In this document: positions 36,619 through 45,120 of the stretch, in pieces | Position numbering within the stretch: the first letter of the stretch is position 1 | Layout: every line of letters begins with the position of its first letter | Source: Calothrix anomala FACHB-343 | Lineage (GTDB): Bacteria > Cyanobacteriota > Cyanobacteriia > Cyanobacteriales > Nostocaceae | NCBI RefSeq assembly: GCF_014696435.1 | Contig: NZ_JACJQG010000029.1 | Span: forward strand, 1 to 64,000 | DNA length: 64,000 bases | Direction of reading: 5' to 3' | The notes under the pieces: generated by a model | The model's database searches: none | Told to the model about the DNA's origin: nothing | The model's input: the letters and a program-made list of their open reading frames with translations, nothing else | Program-made: the position numbers and the translations under genes

Positions 36619-37235
36619 GAAGTTAAATTTATATTTAATTTAGATTTTAAATTTCTTATGTGAGGGATATTCATCAAGCTTTTACATATCAAGCCTGTTT
36701 ATTCACCCTTTCTTTACAAATTAGCGGAAAAATCTCGTTAGATTATTTACGGAGAAAGATAAATAAGAATGAAAAATTTTTCTCAAACCAGGTGCGTTCG
36801 CTTCATATCGATTGGGATTTAGAATTTCCGCAGTTGGGTATTTAGACCTCGACTAATTGTAGATATAGCTTGACTGAAGGGTGGACTACCAAATTGTCAA
36901 CTTTTGAGTTGGAAAATACCCATTCATCCGCTACTTTGCACCGAACCCATTCCAGCTGATGAATCCAGACTGCTAAATTCTTATTCCATCGCGAGCAACT
37001 CAATTAAATAAGGGACTTCCAAGTAAAAAAAATATTTCCGAAGTGATTGTTGTACGGGCGGGTTTAAGCGACATATCTGTTTTCGACGTGAGTACCTCAC
37101 AAAACCCGCCCCTACAGACTGTTAACTGTTAACCGTGAACAGTTAACAGTCAACAACTTGAACGGAATAATTTATTTTTAGAGTTCCCTAAAGCTAATCA
37201 ATCTTAACGAAAGTGCAAATCTTCGAGGTAATTGC
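36619..37235. other. Spacer before the HEP island
   Basis: 617 bases with no gene. It includes a palindromic repeat (37053-37120: GGGCGGGTTTAA arm and AAAACCCGCCCCTAC arm) similar to one at 49852-49913 before hepA, and short AACTGTTAAC palindromes around 37121-37155. The promoter of the first island gene should be within its last 100 bases. Confidence 0.55.
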
Positions 37236-38012
37236 ATGAAAGCAGTAATTTTGGCTGGAGGTCTGGGTACACGCCTCAGTGAAGAAACTAGTATCAGACC
37301 TAAGCCAATGGTAGAAATTGGTGGTAAGCCAATTTTATGGCACATCATGAAGAGTTATTCTGCTCATGGGATTAACGACTTTATTATCTGTTGTGGTTAT
37401 AAAGGTTACATCATTAAAGAGTATTTTGCTAATTATTTCTTATACATGTCAGATGTCACATTTGATATGCGATTTAATCAGATGAATGTGCATTCTGGCT
37501 ATGCAGAACCTTGGCGCGTGACCCTAGTTAATACGGGCGATAATACCATGACAGGTGGACGCTTAAAACGAGTGCGCGAGCATTTAGGAAATGATACTTT
37601 TTGCTTCACTTATGGTGATGGTGTGAGCGATGTAAATATTACAGAACTCATTAAATTGCATAAAGAACAAAATACCCTAGCCACACTTACTGCTGTACAA
37701 CCTGCGGGTCGTTTTGGCGCGATTTCTTTGGGACAAGAACAAACTAAAATTACCAGCTTTAAAGAAAAGCCTGAAGGAGATGGTGCTTGGATTAATGGCG
37801 GTTATTTTGTGTTAGAACCAGAAGTAATTAACTTTATTGCTGATGATGCTACAGTGTGGGAGAAAGAACCATTAGAAAAGCTAGCTGAGATGGAACAATT
37901 ATCAGCTTACAAACATAATGGCTTTTGGCAGCCAATGGATACATTACGCGATAAAAATTATCTCGAAGATTTATGGAAGAGCGATAAAGCTCCTTGGAAA
38001 GTGTGGTCATAA
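37236..38012 (+). CDS. rfbF: Glucose-1-phosphate cytidylyltransferase (HEP island)
   Basis: 258-residue nucleotidyltransferase making CDP-glucose from CTP and glucose-1-phosphate. The start '[20 protein letters not shown]' and '[20 protein letters not shown]' are diagnostic of RfbF, as are '[14 protein letters not shown]' and '[19 protein letters not shown]'. Length is typical. It is the first gene of the island, matching the alr2825 position as I recall it from Anabaena PCC 7120, where disruption blocks the polysaccharide envelope. The usual next enzyme, CDP-glucose 4,6-dehydratase (RfbG), is not in this island. Heptamer repeats separate it from lhgO. Expression is expected to rise during heterocyst differentiation. 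Confidence 0.95.
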   Translation: MKAVILAGGLGTRLSEETSIRPKPMVEIGGKPILWHIMKSYSAHGINDFIICCGYKGYIIKEYFANYFLYMSDVTFDMRFNQMNVHSGYAEPWRVTLVNTGDNTMTGGRLKRVREHLGNDTFCFTYGDGVSDVNITELIKLHKEQNTLATLTAVQPAGRFGAISLGQEQTKITSFKEKPEGDGAWINGGYFVLEPEVINFIADDATVWEKEPLEKLAEMEQLSAYKHNGFWQPMDTLRDKNYLEDLWKSDKAPWKVWS

Positions 38013-38050
38013 CTAGGGGCTAGAGGCTAGAGGCTAGCTTGAAAATAGGG

Positions 38051-38141
38051 TTGACTGTTGACTATTGACTATTGACTGTTGACTGTTGACTGTTGACTGT
38101 TGACTATTGACTATTGACTATTGACTATTGACTATTGACTA
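38051..38141. repeat. Heptamer tandem repeat (TTGACTG/TTGACTA)
   Basis: About thirteen 7-base units, mixing TTGACTG and TTGACTA, in the gap between rfbF and lhgO. Confidence 0.9.
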
Positions 38142-38197
38142 CTTGTGAGATTTTCTCGCGCTCTACTGAATTTGTTTTTACAGACGCAATAATACTC

Positions 38198-39409
38198 ATG
38201 TACGATTTTGCAATTATTGGTGGGGGAATAGTTGGGCTTTCTACAGGATTGGCATTAGGTAAAAGCTATCCTCATGCTAAGATTCTCGTATTAGAAAAAG
38301 AAAGCGATTGGGCATTCCATCAAACAGGCAATAATAGTGGTGTAATTCACTCAGGAATTTATTACAAACCAGGAAGTTTTAAAGCTAAATTCTGCCGTGA
38401 TGGTGCTAAATCAATGGTAGAATTTTGTCAAGAATATGGCATCGAACATGAAATTTGTGGTAAGGTAATTGTCGCCACTTCAGCAGGAGAATTACCACGC
38501 CTAGAAAACCTTTACCAACGTGGATTAGAAAATGGGATTCCGGTAAAAAGAATTAGTCCCGAAGAAGTCAAAGAAATTGAACCCCATGTGAGTTGTGTAG
38601 GGGGAATCAGAGTATTTTCTACAGGAATTGTTAACTACAAAAAAGTTAGCCAGAAATACGCTGAATTAATTCAACAACAGGGTGGAGATTTACGCCTTAA
38701 TACCAAAGTTGAGAACATTTGCCGCAGTGGTAAAAATCAGGTACTAGAAACCAACAACGGTAGCTTTGAGACGCGGATTGTGATTAATTGTGCTGGCTTA
38801 CATAGCGATCGCATTGCTAAACTAGGACAAGTTGAAGCACAAGCGAAAATAGTCCCTTTTCGGGGCGAATATTACGAACTTACCCCAGAAAAACGCTATC
38901 TCGTCAAAACCCTCATTTACCCTGTTCCTAACCCCGATTTTCCCTTCCTGGGCGTTCACTTTACCCGCATGATTGATAGTAGCGTTCATGCCGGGCCAAA
39001 TGCAGTACTTAGCCTCAAACGCGAAGGTTATCATAAAACTGACTTTGACTTGCGGGATTTTGCAGAAGTCATGGCTTATCCAGGTTTCTGGAAATTAGCC
39101 GCCAAACACGCCGATGAAGGTATTAAAGAAATTATTCGTTCTTTTAGCAAAGCCGCCTTCGTTCGCAGTTTGCAACAACTGATTCCCGAAGTTCAAGCCG
39201 AAGATTTAGTTCCCACCCACGCCGGAGTTCGCGCCCAAGCATTGAAAAATGATGGTTCCCTTGTCGATGACTTTTTAATTGTTCAAGGAGAAAACTCGAT
39301 TCATGTTTGCAATGCACCTTCTCCAGCTGCGACTTCTTCCTTAGAAATTGGCAAAGCAATTGTGGCACAAATTCCCGCACCGTCACATCTGGCTTTATCT
39401 ATTCATTAA
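38198..39409 (+). CDS. lhgO: L-2-hydroxyglutarate oxidase-like FAD enzyme
   Basis: 403 residues from ATG 38198 (MYDFAIIGGGIVGLSTGLAL); an upstream ATG adds an unrelated 21-residue extension. The FAD-binding GGGIVG motif at residues 8-13 and 'HQTGNNSGVIHSGIYYKPGS', 'INCAGLHSDRIAKL', 'FPFLGVHFTRMID' and 'AGVRAQALKNDGSLVDDFLI' match LhgO (YgaF), which oxidises L-2-hydroxyglutarate to 2-oxoglutarate and passes electrons to the membrane. Within a polysaccharide island it may act on a hydroxy-acid intermediate instead. It is second in the island order, as I recall for Anabaena. A mobile element lies after its stop. Confidence 0.92.
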   Translation: MYDFAIIGGGIVGLSTGLALGKSYPHAKILVLEKESDWAFHQTGNNSGVIHSGIYYKPGSFKAKFCRDGAKSMVEFCQEYGIEHEICGKVIVATSAGELPRLENLYQRGLENGIPVKRISPEEVKEIEPHVSCVGGIRVFSTGIVNYKKVSQKYAELIQQQGGDLRLNTKVENICRSGKNQVLETNNGSFETRIVINCAGLHSDRIAKLGQVEAQAKIVPFRGEYYELTPEKRYLVKTLIYPVPNPDFPFLGVHFTRMIDSSVHAGPNAVLSLKREGYHKTDFDLRDFAEVMAYPGFWKLAAKHADEGIKEIIRSFSKAAFVRSLQQLIPEVQAEDLVPTHAGVRAQALKNDGSLVDDFLIVQGENSIHVCNAPSPAATSSLEIGKAIVAQIPAPSHLALSIH

Positions 39410-39433
39410 TTTGAATTGACTGAAACAAATTAG

Positions 39434-39575
39434 TTATAACTTATGCAGTGTCAGATATTTTTCATGCTTTTTGTCAATGGTCAATAGTCCATAGTCCAAA
39501 AACCTGAATTTTGACCATTGACTTTTGACTTTTGACCACCCTTGTGAGGGTTTTTGTGTTCGGTGCGTAAGTCCT
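39434..39575. mobile_element. AGGACTTACGCA-end MITE, copy 3 (inverted)
   Basis: 142 bases, reverse complement of 24462-24601 with few substitutions. The right end TGCGTAAGTCCT is intact and the left end has drifted to TTATAACTTATGCA. AATTAG occurs directly at both sides (39428-39433 and 39576-39581), consistent with a target duplication. It sits between lhgO and the SDR gene of the HEP island. Confidence 0.72.
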
Positions 39576-39628
39576 AATTAGCTTATTTAACGCTGCAATC
39601 TCATAGAAATATATAGGCTTAGACAACA

Positions 39629-40657
39629 ATGAAAATATTAGTAACTGGAACAGAAGGTTATCTCGGTTCGTTATTACCGTCATTGCTAATTGAACGCGGA
39701 CATGAAGTGATTGGTGTCGATACTGGCTTTTATAAAGTTGGTTGGTTGTATAACGGTACTGATGTCACAGCCAAAACCCTAAATAAAGATATCCGCAATA
39801 TCCTGCTTAAAGATTTGCAAGGTGTAGAAGCTGTAGTTCACATGGCGGAACTATCCAACGATCCCACCGGACAGTTATCTCCGACTATTACCTACGACAT
39901 TAATCACCAAGGTTCAGTCCGTCTCGCTAAGTTAGCTAAAGAAGCAGGTGTACGCCGCTTTATCTATATGTCTTCTTGTAGCGTCTATGGTGTCGCCACC
40001 GAGGGAGATGTCACCGAAGAATCGCCTGTAAACCCGCAAACAGCCTACGCAGAGTGTAAAACCTTGGTAGAACGAGATGTTATGCCCTTAGCTGATGATG
40101 ATTTCTCGCCTACCTTTATGCGTAATGCGACAGCTTTTGGCGCTTCTCCGAGAATGCGGTTTGATATTGTGTTAAATAACTTAGCTGGGTTAGCTTGGAC
40201 TAGCAAGGAAATAAAAATGACCAGTGATGGTACGCCTTGGCGGCCATTAGTTCATGCTTTAGATATCTGCAAAGCCATTGTCTGCGCTATTGAAGCACCC
40301 CGTGATATTGTACACAAGCAAATTTTTAACGTCGGCGATACTTCTAATAACTATCGAGTCAAAGAAATCGCGGAAATCATTGCAGATGTATTTACCGGTT
40401 GTCAGTTATCTTTTGGTGACAATGGTGCAGATAACCGCAGCTATCGGGTATCTTTTGAGAAAATCAACACCATGCTACCCGGATTTAAATGTGATTGGAA
40501 TGCCCAACTTGGCGCACAACAACTCTTCAATTTGTTCAGCCAAATTGATATGACAGAAGATACTTTCTTGTTTAGAGGATTTACGCGGTTAAAGCAGCTA
40601 GAATATCTCATTCGCACCGAGCAAATTGACAAAGACTTTTTTTGGGCAAAAAGATAG
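39629..40657 (+). CDS. NAD-dependent sugar-nucleotide epimerase/dehydratase (SDR)
   Basis: 342-residue extended short-chain dehydrogenase. 'MKILVTGTEGYLGSLLPSLL' gives the NAD-binding GxxGxxG, 'RFIYMSSCSVYG' the Ser and 'PQTAYAECKTLVERD' the YxxxK catalytic pair. It should act on a nucleotide sugar (epimerisation, reduction or dehydration). It lies three genes after the CDP-glucose-forming step and is not a typical RfbG, whose N-terminus reads differently. The island context suggests it converts an activated sugar for the heterocyst envelope. It ends 25 bases before a stem-loop. Confidence 0.9.
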   Translation: MKILVTGTEGYLGSLLPSLLIERGHEVIGVDTGFYKVGWLYNGTDVTAKTLNKDIRNILLKDLQGVEAVVHMAELSNDPTGQLSPTITYDINHQGSVRLAKLAKEAGVRRFIYMSSCSVYGVATEGDVTEESPVNPQTAYAECKTLVERDVMPLADDDFSPTFMRNATAFGASPRMRFDIVLNNLAGLAWTSKEIKMTSDGTPWRPLVHALDICKAIVCAIEAPRDIVHKQIFNVGDTSNNYRVKEIAEIIADVFTGCQLSFGDNGADNRSYRVSFEKINTMLPGFKCDWNAQLGAQQLFNLFSQIDMTEDTFLFRGFTRLKQLEYLIRTEQIDKDFFWAKR

Positions 40658-40681
40658 TTAAGATTAGTAACGATTAAGTTC

Positions 40682-40718
40682 TTAGATCCCCGAATTCTTG
40701 TAAAAGTTGGGGATCTAA
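40682..40718 (+). terminator. Stem-loop after the SDR gene
   Basis: TTAGATCCCC (40682-40691) and GGGGATCTAA (40709-40718) form a perfect 10-bp stem with a 17-base loop, 25 bases past the stop codon. It has no strong T run, so it may act as a weak terminator or an mRNA 3' end stabiliser. Confidence 0.45.
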
Positions 40719-40925
40719 TCGTCATGAATGTTAGCAAAACATCACACTCAAGAACCTAAAATACGGGTTTTTGAGGATTTTTGACTGTACAATATTTGAC
40801 AGAATGATCCAGTCCAAATTTACTCTGCAAACAAATAAAAACCTCCGGATAACTTGTTTTATTTAGGAAATATCACTTACAACAATTTATTTTTGTAATT
40901 AATTCCATAGATTACCAACCACTAA

Positions 40926-41924
40926 ATGAATAAATTGCTGACTATTGCTATTCCTACTTATAATCGGGCGGAATTGGTTGACAAACAACTGGCGTGGTTG
41001 TCTCTAGCTATTAAAGGTTATGAATCAGAATGTGAAATTTTTGTTTCCGATAATTGCTCCCCAGACCACACTCAATATGTAATTAAAAAGTGGCAAGGAA
41101 TACTGAGCAACATTACATTTAAATCTCATCGTCATGCAGAAAATTTAGGCGTAATGCGAAATATCATTTTTTGCCTAAATTCTGCCAATACCAAGTATGT
41201 TTGGACGATTGGCGATGACGATCCAATTCAAAATCGAGCTATCCCTTATGTGATTAATAAGCTCAAAAAACATGAAGATTTATCACTAATATTTCTAAAT
41301 TTCTCTGGGCGTAATAAAATTACAGGTGAGGCAATTCACCCACCAACAATAGTTGGTAATCGCTGGTTTGATGTGGATAGTGAAGATGGTTGTGGTGATG
41401 GTAAAGCCATCTTTGAACATTGTTTTTCTAAAAGCGTGGGTGCAGTAATATTTCTCACAGCGACAATTTACCGCACAAACCTAGTCAAGCAAGCTTTGCA
41501 ACGCTGGCCAGATGCAGCAAGTAATTGGATATCTCTAGCTTATTTAGCGGGTTATTGTGCTGCTAATGGTAGTGTAATTGTGACTAAAGAGACTTTTTTA
41601 GAATGTATTGTTGGTGTGAGTTATTGGCAGAAAGAACCAAAATCTGCACTATTAATGCAATACAAACACATACCCGAAGTTATCTTACAGCTCGAAGATA
41701 GCGGTTATTCCAAGCAATTTTGCAGACGAATGCTGTTGCAAAATGGTAAGGAAGTTAACCTAAAAGTTTTTTTCGGTGCGTTAAGACGTTGGCCGATGTC
41801 AGCGATTAAAACAGTGATTCCATTTTTAGCCTTAATTGGATTATCTGTTGTTGATGTTATGTATTTTAAAGAAGCTAGTATCGCCGAACCTACGGAAGTC
41901 TCTACTCAACAATTACAAAAATAA
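40926..41924 (+). CDS. Family 2 glycosyltransferase
   Basis: 332-residue GT-A glycosyltransferase. 'KLLTIAIPTYNRAELVDKQL' and 'EIFVSDNCSPDHT' mark the nucleotide-sugar site, and 'YVWTIGDDDPIQN' supplies the acidic DxD metal site. A hydrophobic segment near 295-312 may tether it to the cytoplasmic membrane. It should add one sugar to the lipid-linked repeat unit of the envelope glycan. It is separated from the SDR by 268 bases and from the dioxygenase gene by 40. Confidence 0.88.
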   Translation: MNKLLTIAIPTYNRAELVDKQLAWLSLAIKGYESECEIFVSDNCSPDHTQYVIKKWQGILSNITFKSHRHAENLGVMRNIIFCLNSANTKYVWTIGDDDPIQNRAIPYVINKLKKHEDLSLIFLNFSGRNKITGEAIHPPTIVGNRWFDVDSEDGCGDGKAIFEHCFSKSVGAVIFLTATIYRTNLVKQALQRWPDAASNWISLAYLAGYCAANGSVIVTKETFLECIVGVSYWQKEPKSALLMQYKHIPEVILQLEDSGYSKQFCRRMLLQNGKEVNLKVFFGALRRWPMSAIKTVIPFLALIGLSVVDVMYFKEASIAEPTEVSTQQLQK

Positions 41925-41964
41925 AGAGAATTAAGTCATTAAATAATTGAAGGAAGCTGGCTTT

Positions 41965-42813
41965 ATGTGGAAGGTTATCAAAAGCAAAATTTCTGCTTTG
42001 TATTCTGACTTTCTTTGTGCGATCGCGCGTTGGCAGCATCGCCAAAATTTACCTGTTTTAGAAGAACGCGATCGCCAAATTTTAAAAACTCTCAAACGCG
42101 AGGGTGTTTATACAACCACATTGGCAGAATTGGGATTATCTTCTACACCAGATATGCTCACAGCTGCTAATAAGCTCTGGTCACAAATAAAACCAGATAA
42201 AAATGACCCTCTCTATGAAATGTGGCCGCAAATCCATACAGTTACAGAGTCACCAGAAATTTACGCCTGGGCGACAGAAAAAAGACTGCTAGATCTCATT
42301 GAAAATTACATAGGATTACCGATTACTTTTCATGGTGTACATTTGCGCCAAGACTTTCCTAGCGAGCATCAATTTGGTACGTTATTATGGCATAGCGATG
42401 CTGAAGACCGCCGAATCATCAAAATATTTGTTTCCTTAAAAGAAGTAGGAGAAAAATCAGGGCCTTTTCAATATATCCCCCGCTCTTTAACTTCTTTATT
42501 TAACTGGCAATATTACTGGTTGTACTTTAAACTTTGGCAGTCTAGATATATGGGCATTGATGACGAAATAGTCAAAAAAGTGATTCCACAATCAGCTTGG
42601 AAATCATGTACAGGCCCATTAGGTACTGTAGTAATGGCAGATACGAAAAATACCCTACATCATGGAACTGTTCGCCAAGAAGAACGAGTAACTTTATTTT
42701 TCTGTTACACAGCTAATCCACCAGAAAGACCTGAACTTTGTACTCAATATTGGGATGATACCTTCCCCAAACTAAACTTAAATTCTTCTTCAGAAACCGC
42801 ACAAGTAGTTTAG
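41965..42813 (+). CDS. Phytanoyl-CoA dioxygenase-like (Fe(II)/2-oxoglutarate) protein
   Basis: 282 residues from ATG 41965, with AGGAAG 9 bases upstream. An N-terminal helix-rich part is followed by a double-stranded beta-helix fold: 'LLWHSDAEDRRIIKIFVSLK' gives the HxD iron ligands (about His143 and Asp145), 'KSGPFQYIPRSLTS' the flanking strand, and 'TLHHGTVRQEERVTLFF' the distal histidine and the Arg that binds 2-oxoglutarate. PhyH-like enzymes in glycan islands can hydroxylate a sugar or lipid. Here it follows an LhgO-like gene whose product would be 2-oxoglutarate, an interesting pairing. The family assignment is from motifs only. Confidence 0.8.
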   Translation: MWKVIKSKISALYSDFLCAIARWQHRQNLPVLEERDRQILKTLKREGVYTTTLAELGLSSTPDMLTAANKLWSQIKPDKNDPLYEMWPQIHTVTESPEIYAWATEKRLLDLIENYIGLPITFHGVHLRQDFPSEHQFGTLLWHSDAEDRRIIKIFVSLKEVGEKSGPFQYIPRSLTSLFNWQYYWLYFKLWQSRYMGIDDEIVKKVIPQSAWKSCTGPLGTVVMADTKNTLHHGTVRQEERVTLFFCYTANPPERPELCTQYWDDTFPKLNLNSSSETAQVV

Positions 42814-42858
42814 AGGCTAGGGGGCAGGGGGCAGGGAGCAGGGGAGAAAAACTTACCC

Positions 42859-42916
42859 AATGACAAATGACAAATGACAAATGACAAATGACCATTGACC
42901 ATTGACCATTGACCAT
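42859..42916. repeat. Heptamer tandem repeat (ATGACAA/TTGACCA)
   Basis: Eight 7-base units changing from AATGACA to ATTGACC, directly before the RfbC-like gene. Confidence 0.88.
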
Positions 42917-42936
42917 TTAACTTTTGAGGCTTATTT

Positions 42937-43491
42937 ATGATTTTTACCAAAACTGACCTGAAAGACGCATTTATTATTGAATTAGAACAAAGGCAAGATA
43001 ACCGTGGTTTCTTTGCGCGGAGTTTCTGCGCTCAAGAATTTATGGCACATGGCTTAAAACCACAAGTTGCCCAATGTAATGTATCTTATAACTACAAAAA
43101 AGGTACATTACGGGGAATGCATTATCAAATTGCGCCTGCAACAGAAACCAAATTAATTCGCTGTACTAAAGGCGCTATTTATGACGTAATTATTGATATG
43201 CGTCCTGATTCCCCCACTTTCCTATCGCATATTGGTGTGGAACTAACTGCAGATAATCACCGCGCTTTATATGTACCAGAAATGTTTGCGCATGGCTATC
43301 AAGCGCTTACAGATGACGCGGAAGTTGTCTATCAAGTTGGTGAATTTTACACCCCAGGTTATGAACGTGGTTTACGCTATGATGACCCATTTTTTAATAT
43401 TCAATGGCCTATAGAAGTCACAGAAATATCTGATAAAGATTTAAATTGGCCTCTATTAAGCATGATGCCTGTTGGTGGGGTAAGTGTTTAA
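42937..43491 (+). CDS. rfbC: dTDP-4-dehydrorhamnose 3,5-epimerase-like (RfbC family)
   Basis: 184-residue cupin. 'NRGFFARSFCAQEFMAHGL' and 'GTLRGMHYQIAPATETKLIR' hold the substrate loop and the catalytic His62, and 'FAHGYQALTDDAEVVYQVGE' with 'RYDDPFFNIQWP' completes the RfbC pattern. It epimerises C3 and C5 of a 4-keto-6-deoxy sugar nucleotide, or acts similarly on a CDP-sugar here, since no RmlA/RmlB genes are present. I recall the Anabaena homologue (alr2830) as an island member. It lies 105 bases before the oxidoreductase gene, with GGGCATT heptamers between. Confidence 0.9.
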   Translation: MIFTKTDLKDAFIIELEQRQDNRGFFARSFCAQEFMAHGLKPQVAQCNVSYNYKKGTLRGMHYQIAPATETKLIRCTKGAIYDVIIDMRPDSPTFLSHIGVELTADNHRALYVPEMFAHGYQALTDDAEVVYQVGEFYTPGYERGLRYDDPFFNIQWPIEVTEISDKDLNWPLLSMMPVGGVSV

Positions 43492-43492
43492 T

Positions 43493-43519
43493 TTGGGCAT
43501 TGGGCATTGGGCATTGGGT
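43493..43519. repeat. Heptamer tandem repeat (GGGCATT)
   Basis: Three to four GGGCATT units immediately after the rfbC-like stop codon. Confidence 0.75.
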
Positions 43520-43595
43520 AATACCTTTTGTTCCTTACACTCTGCTCTCTGCCATCTGCCTGAATAAATTAATAAAGATAAAGGAAATTAAACTC

Positions 43596-44909
43596 ATGAT
43601 TATTATCGATCGCGCTTTACAAGCACGTGCGGATTTAGGTAGACCTATTAAAGTGGGGATGATTGGTGCCGGCTTTATGGGTCGAGGAATTGCTAATCAA
43701 ATTATTAATTCTGTCCCTGGCATGGAGTTAGTTGCTATCTCTAACCGCAAAATTGATGCGGCCAAGCAAGCTTATCAAGAAGCTGGGATTGAAGATATCA
43801 AAATTGTTGCAAACATTACAGAAATTGAAGACGCGATCGCGCATGGTAAATATGCAGTCACGGAAGATGCCCAATTGCTCTGTCGGGCTGAGGGTATCGA
43901 GGCTTTAATTGAAGTGACTGGCGCGGTGGAATTTGGCGCACAGATTGTCATGAGTGCGATCGCTCATCGCAAGCATGTGATTATGATGAACGCTGAACTT
44001 GACGGTACTATCGGCCCTATCCTCAAGGTTTATGCAGATAAAGCAGGTGTGATTCTCAGCGCTTGCGACGGCGATCAGCCAGGGGTAGAAATGAACCTCT
44101 ACCGGTTTGTTCAAAGCATTGGTCTAACTCCTCTGTTGTGCGGTAATATCAAGGGTTTGCAAGACCCATATCGCAATCCCACCACCCAAGAAGCCTTTGC
44201 AAAACGTTGGGGTCAAAAAGCCCACATGGTGACTAGCTTTGCTGATGGCACAAAAATCTCCTTTGAACAGGCGATTGTCGCTAACGCCACCGGAATGAAG
44301 GTGGCTAAACGGGGAATGCTGGGTTATGACTTTACCGGTCATGTGGATGAAATGACCAATATGTATGATGTAGACCAGCTGAAGGAATTAGGCGGTATTG
44401 TTGACTATGTAGTTGGTGCAAAACCAGGGCCGGGAGTGTTTGTATTTGCTACTCACGACGACCCCAAACAACGCCACTATCTCAACTTATACAAACTCGG
44501 TGAAGGGCCACTTTACAGCTTCTATACTCCTTATCACCTCTGTCATTTTGAAGTACCTCTCTCCGTAGCCCGTGCTGTTCTCTTCCAAGATGCAGTGATG
44601 TCTCCCCTCGCTGGGCCAGTAGTAGATGTAGTCACCACCGCCAAAATTGATTTAAAAGCTGGCGAAACCTTAGATGGTATTGGCTACTATATGACCTACG
44701 GACAATGCGAAAATTCTGCGATCGCACAACAGCAAAATCTCTTACCAATGGGATTGGCCGAAGGATGTCGCCTCAAACGCGATATACTTAAAGATCAAGT
44801 TCTCACCTACGATGATGTGGAATTACCCGCAGATAGACTTTGCGACCAACTACGAGCCGAACAAAACGCTTATTTCGCCACAGAAAAAATGCTCGCTACA
44901 GTTGGTTAG
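43596..44909 (+). CDS. NAD(P)-dependent oxidoreductase, SAF/homoserine-DH-like
   Basis: 437 residues from ATG 43596 (MIIIDRALQARADLGRPIKV); the open frame reaches 150 bases further upstream, across heptamers, and is not credible there. A Rossmann domain with 'VGMIGAGFMGRGIANQIINS' and 'LVAISNRKIDAAKQAY' binds NAD(P). 'EALIEVTGAVEFGAQIVMSA' and 'GDQPGVEMNLYRFVQSIG' recall homoserine dehydrogenase-like enzymes, and the C-terminal part ('VTTAKIDLKAGETLDGIGYY') looks like a SAF domain. Enzymes of this class recur beside RfbC-like epimerases in glycan clusters, but the substrate is unknown. A very strong hairpin lies 31 bases past the stop. Confidence 0.88.
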   Translation: MIIIDRALQARADLGRPIKVGMIGAGFMGRGIANQIINSVPGMELVAISNRKIDAAKQAYQEAGIEDIKIVANITEIEDAIAHGKYAVTEDAQLLCRAEGIEALIEVTGAVEFGAQIVMSAIAHRKHVIMMNAELDGTIGPILKVYADKAGVILSACDGDQPGVEMNLYRFVQSIGLTPLLCGNIKGLQDPYRNPTTQEAFAKRWGQKAHMVTSFADGTKISFEQAIVANATGMKVAKRGMLGYDFTGHVDEMTNMYDVDQLKELGGIVDYVVGAKPGPGVFVFATHDDPKQRHYLNLYKLGEGPLYSFYTPYHLCHFEVPLSVARAVLFQDAVMSPLAGPVVDVVTTAKIDLKAGETLDGIGYYMTYGQCENSAIAQQQNLLPMGLAEGCRLKRDILKDQVLTYDDVELPADRLCDQLRAEQNAYFATEKMLATVG

Positions 44910-44940
44910 ATTAATTTCGTAATTCACATTTTAGTTCTGT

Positions 44941-44985
44941 TTGTAAGCACTTTAGTTTTCTTTCTCATTACTAAAGTGCTTACAA
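44941..44985 (+). terminator. 16-bp perfect hairpin after oxidoreductase gene
   Basis: TTGTAAGCACTTTAGT (44941-44956) pairs perfectly with ACTAAAGTGCTTACAA (44970-44985) around a 13-base loop. It lies 31 bases after the stop. It is likely a transcription terminator or 3' processing structure splitting the island into two transcripts. Confidence 0.65.
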
Positions 44986-45120
44986 CAATCTCAATTAATC
45001 TTGTAATTATAACTTGATTACTGCGGTATTTTTTTAACTAAATAGTCTTAATTACGAATTACGAATTAAGAATTAGCTTGCTGGGGAGTATTCAAATAAA
45101 CTTTAGCGGAAATTAAAAGT

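Noticed and set aside
36660-36845. 61-codon frame before the HEP island
   Set aside because: GTG start without a binding site, no family resemblance, AT-rich spacer.
38051-38141. CRISPR array
   Set aside because: Units are 7 bases with no spacers; this is an STRR array, and no cas gene is present.
39629-40657. RfbG (CDP-glucose 4,6-dehydratase) as identity of the SDR
   Set aside because: The N-terminal sequence lacks the RfbG hallmark and reads like a general extended SDR, so I left the substrate open.
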